Shown here in pieces: positions 33,839-42,189 of a stretch of DNA of 64,000 bases (positions are counted from its first letter, which is position 1; each line of letters starts with the position of its first letter). The notes below the pieces were generated by a model that saw only the letters and a list, made by a program, of their open reading frames with translations, did no database searches and was not told the DNA's origin. Location of the stretch: contig DATAAZ010000073.1 in the NCBI GenBank assembly GCA_036259875.1, positions 51,531-115,530 on the forward strand, read 5' to 3'. The stretch comes from DATAAZ01 sp036259875 (GTDB lineage: Bacteria > Actinomycetota > Thermoleophilia > Gaiellales > Gaiellaceae). The position numbers and the translations under genes were made by a program.

Positions 33839-34504
33839 GTGATCGACGCCGTCGTTTTCGATCTCGACGGGGTGCTGATCGACTCCGAGGACGTATGGGC
33901 GCGGGCGCGCGAGCAGCTCGCGCGCGAGCGCGGCGGCCGGTACGGCGAGCAGGCGAAGCTCGAGATGATGGGGATGAGCTCGCTCGAGTGGTCGCGCTAC
34001 ATGCACGACGTCGTAGGCCTCCCCGAGCCACCCGAGGAGATCTCGCGCGAGGTTGTCGGGCGGCTCGAGACGATTTACCGCGACAGGCTCCCCTTGAATG
34101 ACGGGGCCGTGACCGCCGTCCGCCGCCTCGGCGCGCGCTGGGCGCTCGGCCTCGCGTCATCGTCGAACCGGGAGCTGATCGACCTCGTCCTGAAGCTCGC
34201 CGGGCTCACGCACGAGTTCCGCGCGACCGTCTCGTCCGAGGAGGTCGCGCGCGGGAAGCCCGCGCCCGACGTCTACCTCGAGGCGGCGCGCCGGCTCGGC
34301 CTCGACCCCGCCCTGTGCGCGGCGATCGAGGACTCGGTGCCGGGAATCCGGAGCGCGAAGGCGGCGGGCATGCACGTCATCGCCTTTCCGAACCCGGCGT
34401 ACCAGCCCGACCCGGAAACTCTCGCTTCCGCGGACGCCGTGATCCGCTCGCTCGGCGAGCTGACGCCTGACCTCGTCGCGTCCGTCGACCGCGCTAGCGG
34501 GTAA
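33839..34504 (+). CDS. HAD superfamily phosphatase / beta-phosphoglucomutase-like
   Basis: 221 residues from GTG 33839, which directly precedes the catalytic motif I AVVFDLDGVLIDSE. The in-frame ATG at 33800 would add 13 non-conserved residues. Motif II is LASSSNRE, motif III lysine is in ARGKPAPDVYLEAARRL, and motif IV is IEDSVPGIRSAKAAGM. The cap-1 helical insert lies between. The enzyme hydrolyses or isomerises a small phosphorylated sugar or related metabolite. It is the last gene before a strong terminator. Confidence 0.92.
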   Translation: MIDAVVFDLDGVLIDSEDVWARAREQLARERGGRYGEQAKLEMMGMSSLEWSRYMHDVVGLPEPPEEISREVVGRLETIYRDRLPLNDGAVTAVRRLGARWALGLASSSNRELIDLVLKLAGLTHEFRATVSSEEVARGKPAPDVYLEAARRLGLDPALCAAIEDSVPGIRSAKAAGMHVIAFPNPAYQPDPETLASADAVIRSLGELTPDLVASVDRASG

Positions 34505-34512
34505 GCAAGAGC

Positions 34513-34542
34513 CGGAGGTGGTCGCTCGCGCGGCCACCTCCG
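34513..34542. terminator. Strong hairpin between convergent genes
   Basis: A 13-pair stem (CGGAGGTGGTCGC with GCGGCCACCTCCG, one T-G pair) and TCGC loop between the HAD gene stop and the convergent repeat-protein stop. It should terminate both directions. Confidence 0.85.
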
Positions 34543-34563
34543 TCCGCTAGGTCCGAGAGCCCC

Positions 34564-36516
34564 TTACCAGGGAGTCTGCAGCGCGAACGCAAGCTGCAGC
34601 GCCCGGCTCTCGTTTTCGGCCGCAGCCGCCGCTTTGTTCTCGGCGTTCTGGTCAGCCGCGCTGTCGCCCGAGTCGACGTCGCCACCGGCGATCGCCACGG
34701 GCGCGTTCGCGTTCACCGCGCTCTGGTCGGCGTTCGCGTCCGCGTCCGCGCGCTGGAGGGTCAGCGCGAGTTGCTTGATCGCTTGGAGCTGCCCACGACC
34801 CGTGCACCGCGACTCGCAGGGCGTGTGGCACCTGTCCCTGCACGAGCCGCCGCCCGTCTGCTCGGCGGCAGCGAGCTGCACGGTCTTGCTCTCGTTCTCG
34901 GCCTTGGCCTCCGCCTCGTTCTCGGCGTTCTGGTCAGCCGAGCTCGAGCCGGCGTGCACGTCGCCGCCGGCGATCGCGACGGGCGCGTTTGCGTTTACCG
35001 CGTTCTGATCGGCGTCCGCGTCGGCGTCCGCCTTCTGCTCCGTGCCCGCGGCCTGGAGGATCGCCTGGAATTGGCCGTCGCCGCCGCAGCCGGCCTGGCA
35101 CGAGCTCGAGCCGCCGGCCTGCGTCGCCTCAGCGAGCTGGACCGTCAGGCTCTCGTTCTCGGCTTCCGCCTCCGCCTCGTTTTCGGCGTTCTGCGTCGCC
35201 GAGCTCGAGCCGGCGTTGACGTCGCCGCCGGCGATCGCGACGGGCGCATTGGCGTTGACCGCGTTCTGATCGGCATTCGCCTCCGCGTCCGCATCCTGGC
35301 TCGTCAGGGCGAACTGGCCAATCGCCTGGAACTGGCCGTCGCCCCCGCAGCCGGACTTGCACTCGTCGTGGCACTTGTCCTTGCAAGGATCGCACTTGTC
35401 CTTTTCCTTGCAGAGGTCGTGACCGCCGCCGCCACCAGTCTGCTCCGCAGCGGCGAGCTGCACGGTCTTGCTCTCGTTCTCAGCCTCCGCTTTTGCCTCG
35501 TTCTCGGCGTTCTGGTCGGCTGAGCTGCTACCGGCGTTCACGTCGCCGCCCGCGATCGCGACCGGCGTGTTCGCGTTCACCGCGTTCTGATCGGCATTCG
35601 CCTTGGCGTCCGCGTCCTGGCTCGTGAAGGCGGACTGGCCAATCGCCTGGAACTGGCCGTTTCCGCCGCAGCCCCACTTGCAGGAGCTCGAGCCGCCGGT
35701 CTGGGTCGCGTCGGCGACCTGCACGGTCTTGCTCTCGTTCTCGGCCTCCGCTTCGGCCTCGTTCTCGGCGTTTTGGGTCGCGGAGCTTGAGCCGCCGTTC
35801 ACGTCACCGCCCGCGATCGAGACGGGCACGTTCGCGTTCACCGCGTTCTGGTCAGCGTTCGCCTCGGCGTCCGCCTTCTGCTCCGTGCCCGCGCCCTGGA
35901 GGACGGCCTGGAACTGGCCCGACCCGCCGCAGCCGGCGTGGCAGGTGCTTCCGCCACCCGTCTGCTCGGCGGAAGCGAGTTGCACGGTCTTGCTCTCGTT
36001 CTCGGCCTCCGCATCCGCCTCGTTCTTGGCGTTCTGGTCGGCGGAGCTGTGGCCGGCGGTCACGTCGCCGCCCGCAATCGAGACGGGCACGTTCGCGTTC
36101 ACCGCGTTCTGGTCGGCGTTCGCGTCCGCGTTCGCCGCCTGGCCGGTCTCGGCGAACTGGCCGACCGCCTGGAACTGCCCGGCACCTCCGCAGCCCCACT
36201 TGCAGGAGCTCGAGCCGCCGGTCTGCGTCGCCTCAGCCAGCTGAAGCGCCGCGCTTTCGTTCTCGGCCTTGGCCTCCGCCTCGTTCTCGGCGTTCTGGGT
36301 CGCCGAGCTCGAGCCGCCGTTCACGTTGCCGCCGGCGATCGAGACGGGGACGTTCGCGTTGACCGCGTTCTGGTCGGCGTGCGCCTGTGCATTCGCCTGC
36401 TGCCCGGTCAGTGCCAGCTGACCGATCAGCTGTCCCTGCTGTGCCCAGGCCGGGCTCGCGGCCAGACCGAGGGCGGTCAGACAGGCGACCAAGAAAGCAA
36501 TCAGCTTGGGATTCAT
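34564..36516 (-). CDS. Secreted protein of seven ~86-residue Ala/Asn/Gln-rich repeats
   Basis: 650 residues from ATG 36516, chosen because AAGGAG lies five bases upstream. Signal peptide at residues 1-25 (LIAFLVACLTALGL, cleavage after AWA). The rest is seven repeats (residues 28-650). Each has GQFQAIGQ, an ADANADQNAVNAN block, PVSIAGGDV, SSSATQNAENEAEAEAENES and a Cys pair (SSCKWGCGG). Repeats 1, 3 and 5 (ATQ type) alternate with 2, 4 and 6 (ADQ type); repeats 4 and 6 carry Cys/Lys-rich inserts and the last lacks cysteines. Acidic and Gln/Asn-rich, it looks like an extracellular fibre or matrix protein. No named family recognised. Confidence 0.85.
   Translation of the reverse strand: MNPKLIAFLVACLTALGLAASPAWAQQGQLIGQLALTGQQANAQAHADQNAVNANVPVSIAGGNVNGGSSSATQNAENEAEAKAENESAALQLAEATQTGGSSSCKWGCGGAGQFQAVGQFAETGQAANADANADQNAVNANVPVSIAGGDVTAGHSSADQNAKNEADAEAENESKTVQLASAEQTGGGSTCHAGCGGSGQFQAVLQGAGTEQKADAEANADQNAVNANVPVSIAGGDVNGGSSSATQNAENEAEAEAENESKTVQVADATQTGGSSSCKWGCGGNGQFQAIGQSAFTSQDADAKANADQNAVNANTPVAIAGGDVNAGSSSADQNAENEAKAEAENESKTVQLAAAEQTGGGGGHDLCKEKDKCDPCKDKCHDECKSGCGGDGQFQAIGQFALTSQDADAEANADQNAVNANAPVAIAGGDVNAGSSSATQNAENEAEAEAENESLTVQLAEATQAGGSSSCQAGCGGDGQFQAILQAAGTEQKADADADADQNAVNANAPVAIAGGDVHAGSSSADQNAENEAEAKAENESKTVQLAAAEQTGGGSCRDRCHTPCESRCTGRGQLQAIKQLALTLQRADADANADQSAVNANAPVAIAGGDVDSGDSAADQNAENKAAAAAENESRALQLAFALQTPW
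34567..36435 (-). repeat. Seven tandem ~258-bp coding repeats
   Basis: In-frame repeats coding residues 28-650 of the secreted protein. Lengths are about 85, 87, 87, 107, 87, 94 and 76 codons. The DNA keeps near-identical blocks such as ACCGCGTTCTGATCGGC and GCGATCGCGACGGGCG in each unit, indicating recent duplication or gene conversion. Confidence 0.85.
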
Positions 36517-36591
36517 CACCACTCCTTGGTTGATTCGACTGCGCCGGGGTCGACTGGCTCCCGGCGCCGTGCAGCAACCCTGGAGCGGTCG

Positions 36592-37998
36592 TCAGCCGGG
36601 GCGCTCGAGCGGGGACAGGTACGCCTGGCGTCTCCAGGCGGCAGACGCGAGGGCGAAGCGTCGGCTGAGTGCGAAGGCAGCCGACGCCAGGTGAAAGGCG
36701 AGAATCAGCAGCGCCCCCAAGATGAACCCGAACGGCGAGACGCTCGCGCCGCCCGACCCGGCGGGCGCGGAATGCGTCGGCAGCGGCAGCGGCAGCGAGG
36801 GGTCAGCCGGCTGCGCGCGCCGATCGCGGGATCTGTCCGCATTAGCGCGGACGTGGACGAGACTGGACGAAAGGCTTGGCGCACCTGGACGCTCGAGTTG
36901 CGTCCGCCAGGGCGCTGCGTCGGCCTGTGCGATGGCGACGCTTCCGCGCGCGCGATTCCCGGGCCGGGGCTGCCCAGCATTGTTGCCGGAGGGCTTCGGA
37001 GGCGCGCCGACGAGACCGGCGAGCTCGGGCAGCACCGTCGCGTCCACGGCCGAGGCGAGGTCGACGAGGGAAGGCGCAACGTCGATTGCAACCGGCGGGA
37101 TCATCCCGCCCGAGATCCACGGCGTGCCGACGTTCGGGACGCTTACCTCCGGGACGTTCCACGTCCAGTTCCAGACCCAGATCCAGACGGAGCTCGGCTG
37201 CGCGGTCGGGCCCGAAACCGCCTCCTGGACGGCGGTCGGAACGGACGCGCCACCAGGGGGCACCACCGTGTGATCTCCCGGCAATACGGGTGCGCCGGGC
37301 CCCGACGAGGTCCGCCCGCCCTCCGAGCTCGTGCCGAGCTGCGCCTGGTTCGCGAGCTGCGTGGTCGAGCTCTCGTTCGCGGCACCGGCCGCCGCCGCCG
37401 CGCCGTTCGTCTGAACGGCGCCGAATTGGCTGTTCGGACTGTTCACGATGATCGGGATCGCGATGTTGACCGGCTGGTTCTGTACGACGACCGCCTGCGC
37501 GGAGGCGACCTGGCTCGTCTGCGCCGCTTGCACGCCGGCCTGTTCCTGTGCCTCGCCTCCACCCGAGGGAGCTGCACTTCCGCCGGCAACCTGGCTCTGA
37601 TCGAGCTCCTGCTCGACCGTGTTGGCGTTCGTCGTGTCCGCGCCTGCCGCCACTTTGTTCGCCTGCTCTACGACTGCTCCCGCGCCGGGACTCGCGACGA
37701 CGGCTGGAGCGCTGACGTCGATCGCCCCCTCCTGGAGCGCGGCCGCCTCGGCACCGGCCGCCTGCGCCACGGACGCGGCCTGTTCCGCCAGCTGAGCTGT
37801 CTCTATCGGCGCGGACGTCGGCGACGCTTCGGCGACGATCGCGTCGGCGACGTCTATGTCCGGAAGCTGTGCCAGCGCGCTCGGCGCGTGCGCCAGAGTC
37901 ACGAGAGCGACCAGCACGGCGTGGAGCCAGACCAGGCGAAGCACGCGGCTCCTCACCCGGCTCGCGCCACGGCGCGCACACCCGGCCGGATCGGTCAT
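36592..37998 (-). CDS. Secreted, C-terminally anchored surface protein, Trp-rich centre
   Basis: 468 residues from ATG 37998. Signal segment at about 22-43 (VWLHAVLVALVTLAHAPSALA). An Ala/Gln-rich region (about 45-230) with QPVNIAIPIIVNSPNSQFGA and AGAANESSTTQLANQAQ recalls the neighbouring repeat protein. A central VWIWVWNWTWNVPEV stretch is strikingly Trp-rich. A Pro/Ser-rich linker is followed by a C-terminal transmembrane helix (FGFILGALLILAFHLASAAF) and a basic tail. It is probably held in the membrane with most of its mass outside. It lies 75 bases upstream of the repeat protein and likely shares its promoter. No family recognised. Confidence 0.75.
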   Translation of the reverse strand: MTDPAGCARRGASRVRSRVLRLVWLHAVLVALVTLAHAPSALAQLPDIDVADAIVAEASPTSAPIETAQLAEQAASVAQAAGAEAAALQEGAIDVSAPAVVASPGAGAVVEQANKVAAGADTTNANTVEQELDQSQVAGGSAAPSGGGEAQEQAGVQAAQTSQVASAQAVVVQNQPVNIAIPIIVNSPNSQFGAVQTNGAAAAAGAANESSTTQLANQAQLGTSSEGGRTSSGPGAPVLPGDHTVVPPGGASVPTAVQEAVSGPTAQPSSVWIWVWNWTWNVPEVSVPNVGTPWISGGMIPPVAIDVAPSLVDLASAVDATVLPELAGLVGAPPKPSGNNAGQPRPGNRARGSVAIAQADAAPWRTQLERPGAPSLSSSLVHVRANADRSRDRRAQPADPSLPLPLPTHSAPAGSGGASVSPFGFILGALLILAFHLASAAFALSRRFALASAAWRRQAYLSPLERPG

Positions 37999-38319
37999 CT
38001 AGAAACGAAGTACCCACTTTTCAGACCCGTAAGTCACGGGATCACCTAATTCTCGTCCTGATTTTCAGTCGAAAAGTAACCGTCTGAATTTCGACGCCAG
38101 CTCCCTGGATTTCACTAGCCGGACGCAGCACGCCGGGAGGGACGGGAAACGCGTAGTGAACGCGGGTTTCGTAGCGTTTCGAATCGATTGGACGAAAGAT
38201 CGAAGCTCGTCCAAGGGTCGCGTTCCGGGAAAGAACGCTTGAGATTCCTCAAGGGTTCCGACTCCCAGTTTTCCCCTTGCACGAAGGAGTTCGGTCGTCA
38301 AGAATGGACATGGTTCGAC
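37999..38319. other. Divergent regulatory region, unusually AT-rich for this window
   Basis: This 321-base gap separates the two-gene surface operon (minus) from the regulator/sigma operon (plus). It contains locally AT-rich DNA (38040-38100), the inverted repeat CCCGT-AAGTC-ACGGG (38026-38040), and on the minus strand GGGTAC (38015-38010), which resembles the -10 of SigB/SigF-type promoters. A partner -35 is not clear. Confidence 0.4.
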
Positions 38320-39576
38320 ATGGCCGAACCGCCAAACGGGAGGCGTACGGTCGGTGAGGTCGAGCGGCTCGCCGCCACCCTCAAACCGGCCCAGCGCAGG
38401 GTGCTCGCGGATCTCGCCGGACGGGAGTCCGGTGAGCTGACGCGCGCCGAGTACGAGCGAATCGGATGCGTCAGCCGCTCGCAGGCGGCGTACGACCTGG
38501 CGGAGCTCGTCAAGATCGGCCTCCTCGAGCGGAACGGCTCGGGTCGGGCGACGTACTACCGGCTCGCTCACCCAGGCGCCGGAAGGAAGCGAAAGTGGAC
38601 GGAAGAACGGATCCGCAGCGAGCTCGTCGAGTTCTGCGCCGACCGTCCCGAATGGCCGCGCGCGCTCGACTTCAAGCGGGAGGCCCGGATGGACCTCTAC
38701 CTTGCCGCGAGCCGCCACGGGGGACTTGACCGGTGGGCCGCCGAGCTCGGCTACCGCGACGCGCAGCGAGGCGACGCGGAGGCGGGCGATGCCCACCCGG
38801 TCGACGCGCAGCCCGTCGACGCCCCGCCGGCCCCTCCCGAGCGGCGGGCGTCTCCCAAGCGGCGACAACCCATGCCTCGAGCCGTTGCGCTCGCGTTCGC
38901 GAGCATCCTCGTCTTCGCATGGACGCTCGCGATCCTCCAGCGGTCTGGCGGCGACTCGCCTCGAGGCGACGCGGCGATCGGCGCCGCCGGTGCGCGGCCC
39001 CAGCCCGCGGATCGATCCCCCGTGCTTGCGACGGACGCGACCGAGCTCGAGACGCGCTTGGCCGTTGTCCGCGTCACCGCGACCGGGGGCGCAGCGCGCC
39101 TCGCCGTCCGGCGCGGTTCCGCCGTGGGGAAGCTCCTCTTCACCGGAACGGCCCGGCCCGGGCAGGCTCTTCGCTTTCGTGGAGTGCGGCTCTGGCTCCG
39201 CCTCGACACGCCCTGGAACCTCCGGGGCCGGCTGAACGGGCGGGCGCTCGACCTCCCCCGCGAGCGAAGCATCGTCCTCGTGACGGCGCGCGGGCTGCTC
39301 GTCGTCGCGACGCTCCCGCCGCCGCCGCCTCCGACGAAGACCGACGAGCGGGACGTCCAGCTAGTAGCCGACTCCGCCGGGGCGCGCTCGGGCGTCGCAG
39401 CGGCCACCGCGTCATCGCCGCCGCCCCCGCCGGCGCCACCTCCACCGCCGCCCCAACCGCCGGCGTCCCCGCCGCCACCGGCGCCGCCGCCCGCGCCGCC
39501 CGCACCGCAGCCGAGCCGTCCGTCCCCGGACGAGCGGCCTCCGCCCGCCCCTTCACCCGACCCGCCGAGACGCTGA
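38320..39576 (+). CDS. Membrane-anchored winged-helix protein with RodZ-C-like (DUF4115) domain and poly-Pro tail
   Basis: 418 residues from ATG 38320; an in-frame TTG at 38188 is possible but adds non-conserved sequence. Domains in order: a winged-helix DNA-binding region (about 5-85: LKPAQRRVLADLAGRESGEL, VSRSQAAYDLAELVKIGLLE); a second helical region with KWTEERIRSELVEFC (about 90-150); a transmembrane helix (about 190-205); a beta domain matching the RodZ C-terminus (LAVVRVTATGGAARLAVR, GQALRFRGVRLWLRLDTPWN); and a long proline-rich tail. This order suggests a transmembrane regulator sensing wall or surface state. Its stop touches the sigma-factor ATG (TGATG). Confidence 0.72.
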   Translation: MAEPPNGRRTVGEVERLAATLKPAQRRVLADLAGRESGELTRAEYERIGCVSRSQAAYDLAELVKIGLLERNGSGRATYYRLAHPGAGRKRKWTEERIRSELVEFCADRPEWPRALDFKREARMDLYLAASRHGGLDRWAAELGYRDAQRGDAEAGDAHPVDAQPVDAPPAPPERRASPKRRQPMPRAVALAFASILVFAWTLAILQRSGGDSPRGDAAIGAAGARPQPADRSPVLATDATELETRLAVVRVTATGGAARLAVRRGSAVGKLLFTGTARPGQALRFRGVRLWLRLDTPWNLRGRLNGRALDLPRERSIVLVTARGLLVVATLPPPPPPTKTDERDVQLVADSAGARSGVAAATASSPPPPPAPPPPPPQPPASPPPPAPPPAPPAPQPSRPSPDERPPPAPSPDPPRR

Positions 39577-40277
39577 TGAGCGCCGCTGCGGCCGACGCGA
39601 TTGCCCTGGTGCGGGCGTACCGCGACCGGGGCGATCTCGCCGCGCGCGCGCGCCTCGTCGACCAGTACATGCCGCTGGTCCGTCTCCTCGCGCACCGGCA
39701 CCGCGACCGCGGGGAACGGCTCGAGGACTTGATACAGGTCGGATCGATCGGCCTCATCAAGGCAATCGACAGGTTCCGCCCGGAGCGAGGTTCCGAGCTC
39801 GGGGCCTTCGCCTTGCCGACGATCGCCGGAGAGATCAAGCGGCACCTCCGCGACAACATCTGGCCCGTCACCGTGCCACGCGCGATGCGCGAGTCCCGAC
39901 CGATCGCCGACTTCATCGCGGAGCTAGGAACGGACGCCGGCGAGTCGGCCGGGGAACGCGGCGTGATTGTCGCCGCGGAGCGGACACGCGAGATGTCGGA
40001 GGATCGTGCGCTCGTCGCGTTCGCCGCCCGGGCGCTCGACGAGCAGGAACGGCGGATCCTGCATCTCCGCTTCTTCTGCGACCTCAGCCAGGCCGAGATC
40101 GCAGACGCGATCGGCATCTCGCAGGCCAAGGTCTCCCGTGTCCTGAGACGCGCGCTCGCCAAGATGCGCAGCCGGATCGGCGACGTCACCGGCGGTCCGA
40201 ACCGCGCGTTGACATACGGCGACATGAGGAGTAGCGTCGCCGCGGTAGCCCACGCAACGGATGGCGGTATGCGGTGA
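39576..40277 (+). CDS. SigB/SigF/SigG-family sigma factor
   Basis: 233 residues from ATG 39576. Regions: 2.2-2.4 as YMPLVRLLAHRHRDRGERLE, DLIQVGSIGLIKAIDRFRP and GSELGAFALPTIAGEIKRHL; region 3 around DNIWPVTVPRAMRES; region 4 HTH as ALDEQERRILHLRFFCDLSQ and EIADAIGISQAKVSRVLRRA. This pattern, including EIKRHLRD, is that of the general-stress/sporulation SigB-F-G group. No anti-sigma or anti-anti-sigma gene flanks it, which is unusual for the group; the upstream membrane protein may take that role. The stop overlaps the next GTG. Confidence 0.92.
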   Translation: MSAAAADAIALVRAYRDRGDLAARARLVDQYMPLVRLLAHRHRDRGERLEDLIQVGSIGLIKAIDRFRPERGSELGAFALPTIAGEIKRHLRDNIWPVTVPRAMRESRPIADFIAELGTDAGESAGERGVIVAAERTREMSEDRALVAFAARALDEQERRILHLRFFCDLSQAEIADAIGISQAKVSRVLRRALAKMRSRIGDVTGGPNRALTYGDMRSSVAAVAHATDGGMR

Positions 40278-41395
40278 CCCGGCGGGGGTCGAATTGGCGG
40301 CGGCGGCGAGGCGAGCGGAAGACGTTCACCTTCCTCGCGGCCATCGCCGGGTTCGCAGTCGTCACGCTCGTCGGCCCCGCGACGGGGGCGGCTGATTCGA
40401 CGGCTCCGCTAATAACGCCAATTCTGATGGGCACGCCCGGGAACGACGGGTGGTATGTCAGCAATCTCACGGTCGCATGGAGTGTCACGCCCGTGTCTGA
40501 GATCGCCGAAACGGCGGGGTGCGACACAAGAACGTTCAGCCAGGAAACGCGCGGGACGGATGTCAAGTGTTCCGCGAAGACCCACTCGGGAGCGTCCGGT
40601 GCCTACATCTACACGGTCAAGATCGACAAGACGTCGCCGGCCACGAGCGCGTTCCTCGATCGGCAGTCCGACTTCAATGGCTGGTACACGCGACACGTGA
40701 CTGCGCGCTTCAACGGCAGCGACTCGGTCTCCGGGGTTGCATCCTGTTCGGCGCCGATCGCCTACACCGGGCCCGACACCGCCTCGAGCCAACTAACCGG
40801 TACGTGCCGCGACCGGGCTGGGAACCAGAGCTCGGCAACCGTTACCTTCAAGTACGACGCGACCGCGCCGGAGGTGACGCGGGCGATCGCTGCCCGGGCT
40901 CCGGACCGGTACGGCTGGTACAACCGGCCCGTCGCGTTCAGCTTCGCCGGTGCGGACGCCACATCGGGCGTCGCCTCCTGCAGCACCGCCACCTACAGCG
41001 GCCCGAGCAGCGAGCAGGCAAGCGTCACGGGCACCTGCTCGGACAACGCCGGCCACACGAGTACGCCCCGTGCGTTCACGCTCCGCTATTCCCGGCCGCT
41101 CGTGACGCCGGCATCGGGCGAGGACGTACGGCGGCCGGTCACGCTCGACTGGGTAAACGTCGAGGGCGCTCGCTTCTACAACGTCCAGGTGTGGAGGGGC
41201 CGCGAGAAGATCCTGAGCGTCTGGCCGTCGGCCAGCCAGTACCGGTTCAAGCCAAGCTGGCGGTTCGAAGGCGAGCGGCGCTCGCTCGTACGCGGCGCGC
41301 GGTACCGGTGGTACGTCTGGCCACGGATCGGCCGCCGCTACGGGCCGCTTATCGGGCGGGGCTTCTTCGACGTGGTGCGCGGCACCGCCGCTTAG
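40274..41395 (+). CDS. Secreted Ig-like protein
   Basis: 373 residues, GTG start overlapping the sigma stop (GTGA). Signal segment at about 18-39 (FLAAIAGFAVVTLVGPATGA). Three Ig-like modules begin with NDGWYVSNLTVAWSV, FNGWYTRHVTARFNG and RYGWYNRPVAFSFAG. Each carries a Cys pair and a DRAGN or DNAGH motif. A C-terminal fibronectin-like domain (PVTLDWVNVEGARFYNVQVW) ends at YGPLIGRGFFDVV. The modules match those of the 832-residue protein at 20507. As the third gene of the regulator/sigma operon it is likely a surface protein made under the same control. Confidence 0.82.
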   Translation: MTRRGSNWRRRRGERKTFTFLAAIAGFAVVTLVGPATGAADSTAPLITPILMGTPGNDGWYVSNLTVAWSVTPVSEIAETAGCDTRTFSQETRGTDVKCSAKTHSGASGAYIYTVKIDKTSPATSAFLDRQSDFNGWYTRHVTARFNGSDSVSGVASCSAPIAYTGPDTASSQLTGTCRDRAGNQSSATVTFKYDATAPEVTRAIAARAPDRYGWYNRPVAFSFAGADATSGVASCSTATYSGPSSEQASVTGTCSDNAGHTSTPRAFTLRYSRPLVTPASGEDVRRPVTLDWVNVEGARFYNVQVWRGREKILSVWPSASQYRFKPSWRFEGERRSLVRGARYRWYVWPRIGRRYGPLIGRGFFDVVRGTAA

Positions 41396-41425
41396 AGGTC
41401 CCCTCGCGGCTAACCGGGCGCGTCG

Positions 41426-42148
41426 CTATCTGATTCGCCAGGTCTTCGCGGCCGGTGTGCGGTCGACGTTCCCCGCCCGGTCGATCGCACGGGCGCGGAA
41501 CGTGTGAACCCCGCGGGAGAGCCGCCGAAGCGTGACGCTCGCGCGGCAGGCGCGCCATGCGCGGCGGTCGAGCTTGCACTGGAAGCGTGAGCGCGCCTCG
41601 CTCGAGGCGATGTGGAACGAGGCGGTGCGCAACCGGGTCACCCGACGCGGGCCGCCGTGGATGAACGTGTTCGGCGGCCGCGTGTCCGGGGCCAGGCTGC
41701 CCCCGTCGTCGTTGACGATCGTGCCGGCTCCGTGGTGCGAGCCGACTGCCGCGCCGGTCGGGTTCGACAGGTGCACATAGAAGATCTCGTCGGGCTCGGC
41801 AGTCGTGTCGCCGAGCACCGGGACGACGATCGTCGCGCTCATCGAGCCGGCGGGGATCGTGACTCTCCCGCTCGTCGCCTGGTAGTCGGCGTTCACCGTC
41901 GCGTTCCCGACGGGCGGCACGGGCGGAGGCGCCGCGTAGTCGACGCTCACCGGCGACGAAGACGCCTGCGAAACCGTGACGGCGAACGTCGCCGACACCG
42001 TGCCAGCGTTTCCCTCGGTGACCGTGGCGCTGCCGATGTTCACCGTCAGCCCGCCGCTCGGCGGGTCTTCGGGGTACTGCGCCGACGCGGCCGGTGCGAG
42101 CGCAAGGGCAAGGAACGCGGGAAGAAATAGACGCGCGCGTACGAGCAC
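41426..42148 (-). CDS. Secreted Calx-beta protein with C-terminal Cys module
   Basis: 240 residues from GTG 42148. Signal segment at about 7-24 (LFLPAFLALALAPAASA). A Calx-beta domain (about 34-148) is recognised by VTEGNAGTVSATFAV, NADYQATSGRVTIPAG, VVPVLGDTTAEPDEIFYVHL and GTIVNDD. A short C-terminal module (about 160-240: NTFIHGGPRRV, RFQCKLDRRAWRAC and HTFRARAIDRAGNVD) is nearly the same as the end of the subtilase encoded upstream. Both genes may form one minus-strand unit (41-base gap). Probable surface adhesion or calcium-binding role. Confidence 0.82.
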   Translation of the reverse strand: MLVRARLFLPAFLALALAPAASAQYPEDPPSGGLTVNIGSATVTEGNAGTVSATFAVTVSQASSSPVSVDYAAPPPVPPVGNATVNADYQATSGRVTIPAGSMSATIVVPVLGDTTAEPDEIFYVHLSNPTGAAVGSHHGAGTIVNDDGGSLAPDTRPPNTFIHGGPRRVTRLRTASFHIASSEARSRFQCKLDRRAWRACRASVTLRRLSRGVHTFRARAIDRAGNVDRTPAAKTWRIR

Positions 42149-42189
42149 TCGCGACCGTATACGGTCGGTCTCGACGCTCGGTTTGCGGG

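Noticed and set aside
34567..36435. CRISPR array at the regularly repeated DNA
   Set aside because: The repeats are ~258 bp, in frame, and code a secreted protein; there are no short direct repeats with unique spacers and no cas genes.
38188..38319. N-terminal extension of the winged-helix/RodZ-like protein from TTG 38188
   Set aside because: The extra 44 residues have no recognisable structure and no SD precedes the TTG; ATG 38320 fits the domain start.
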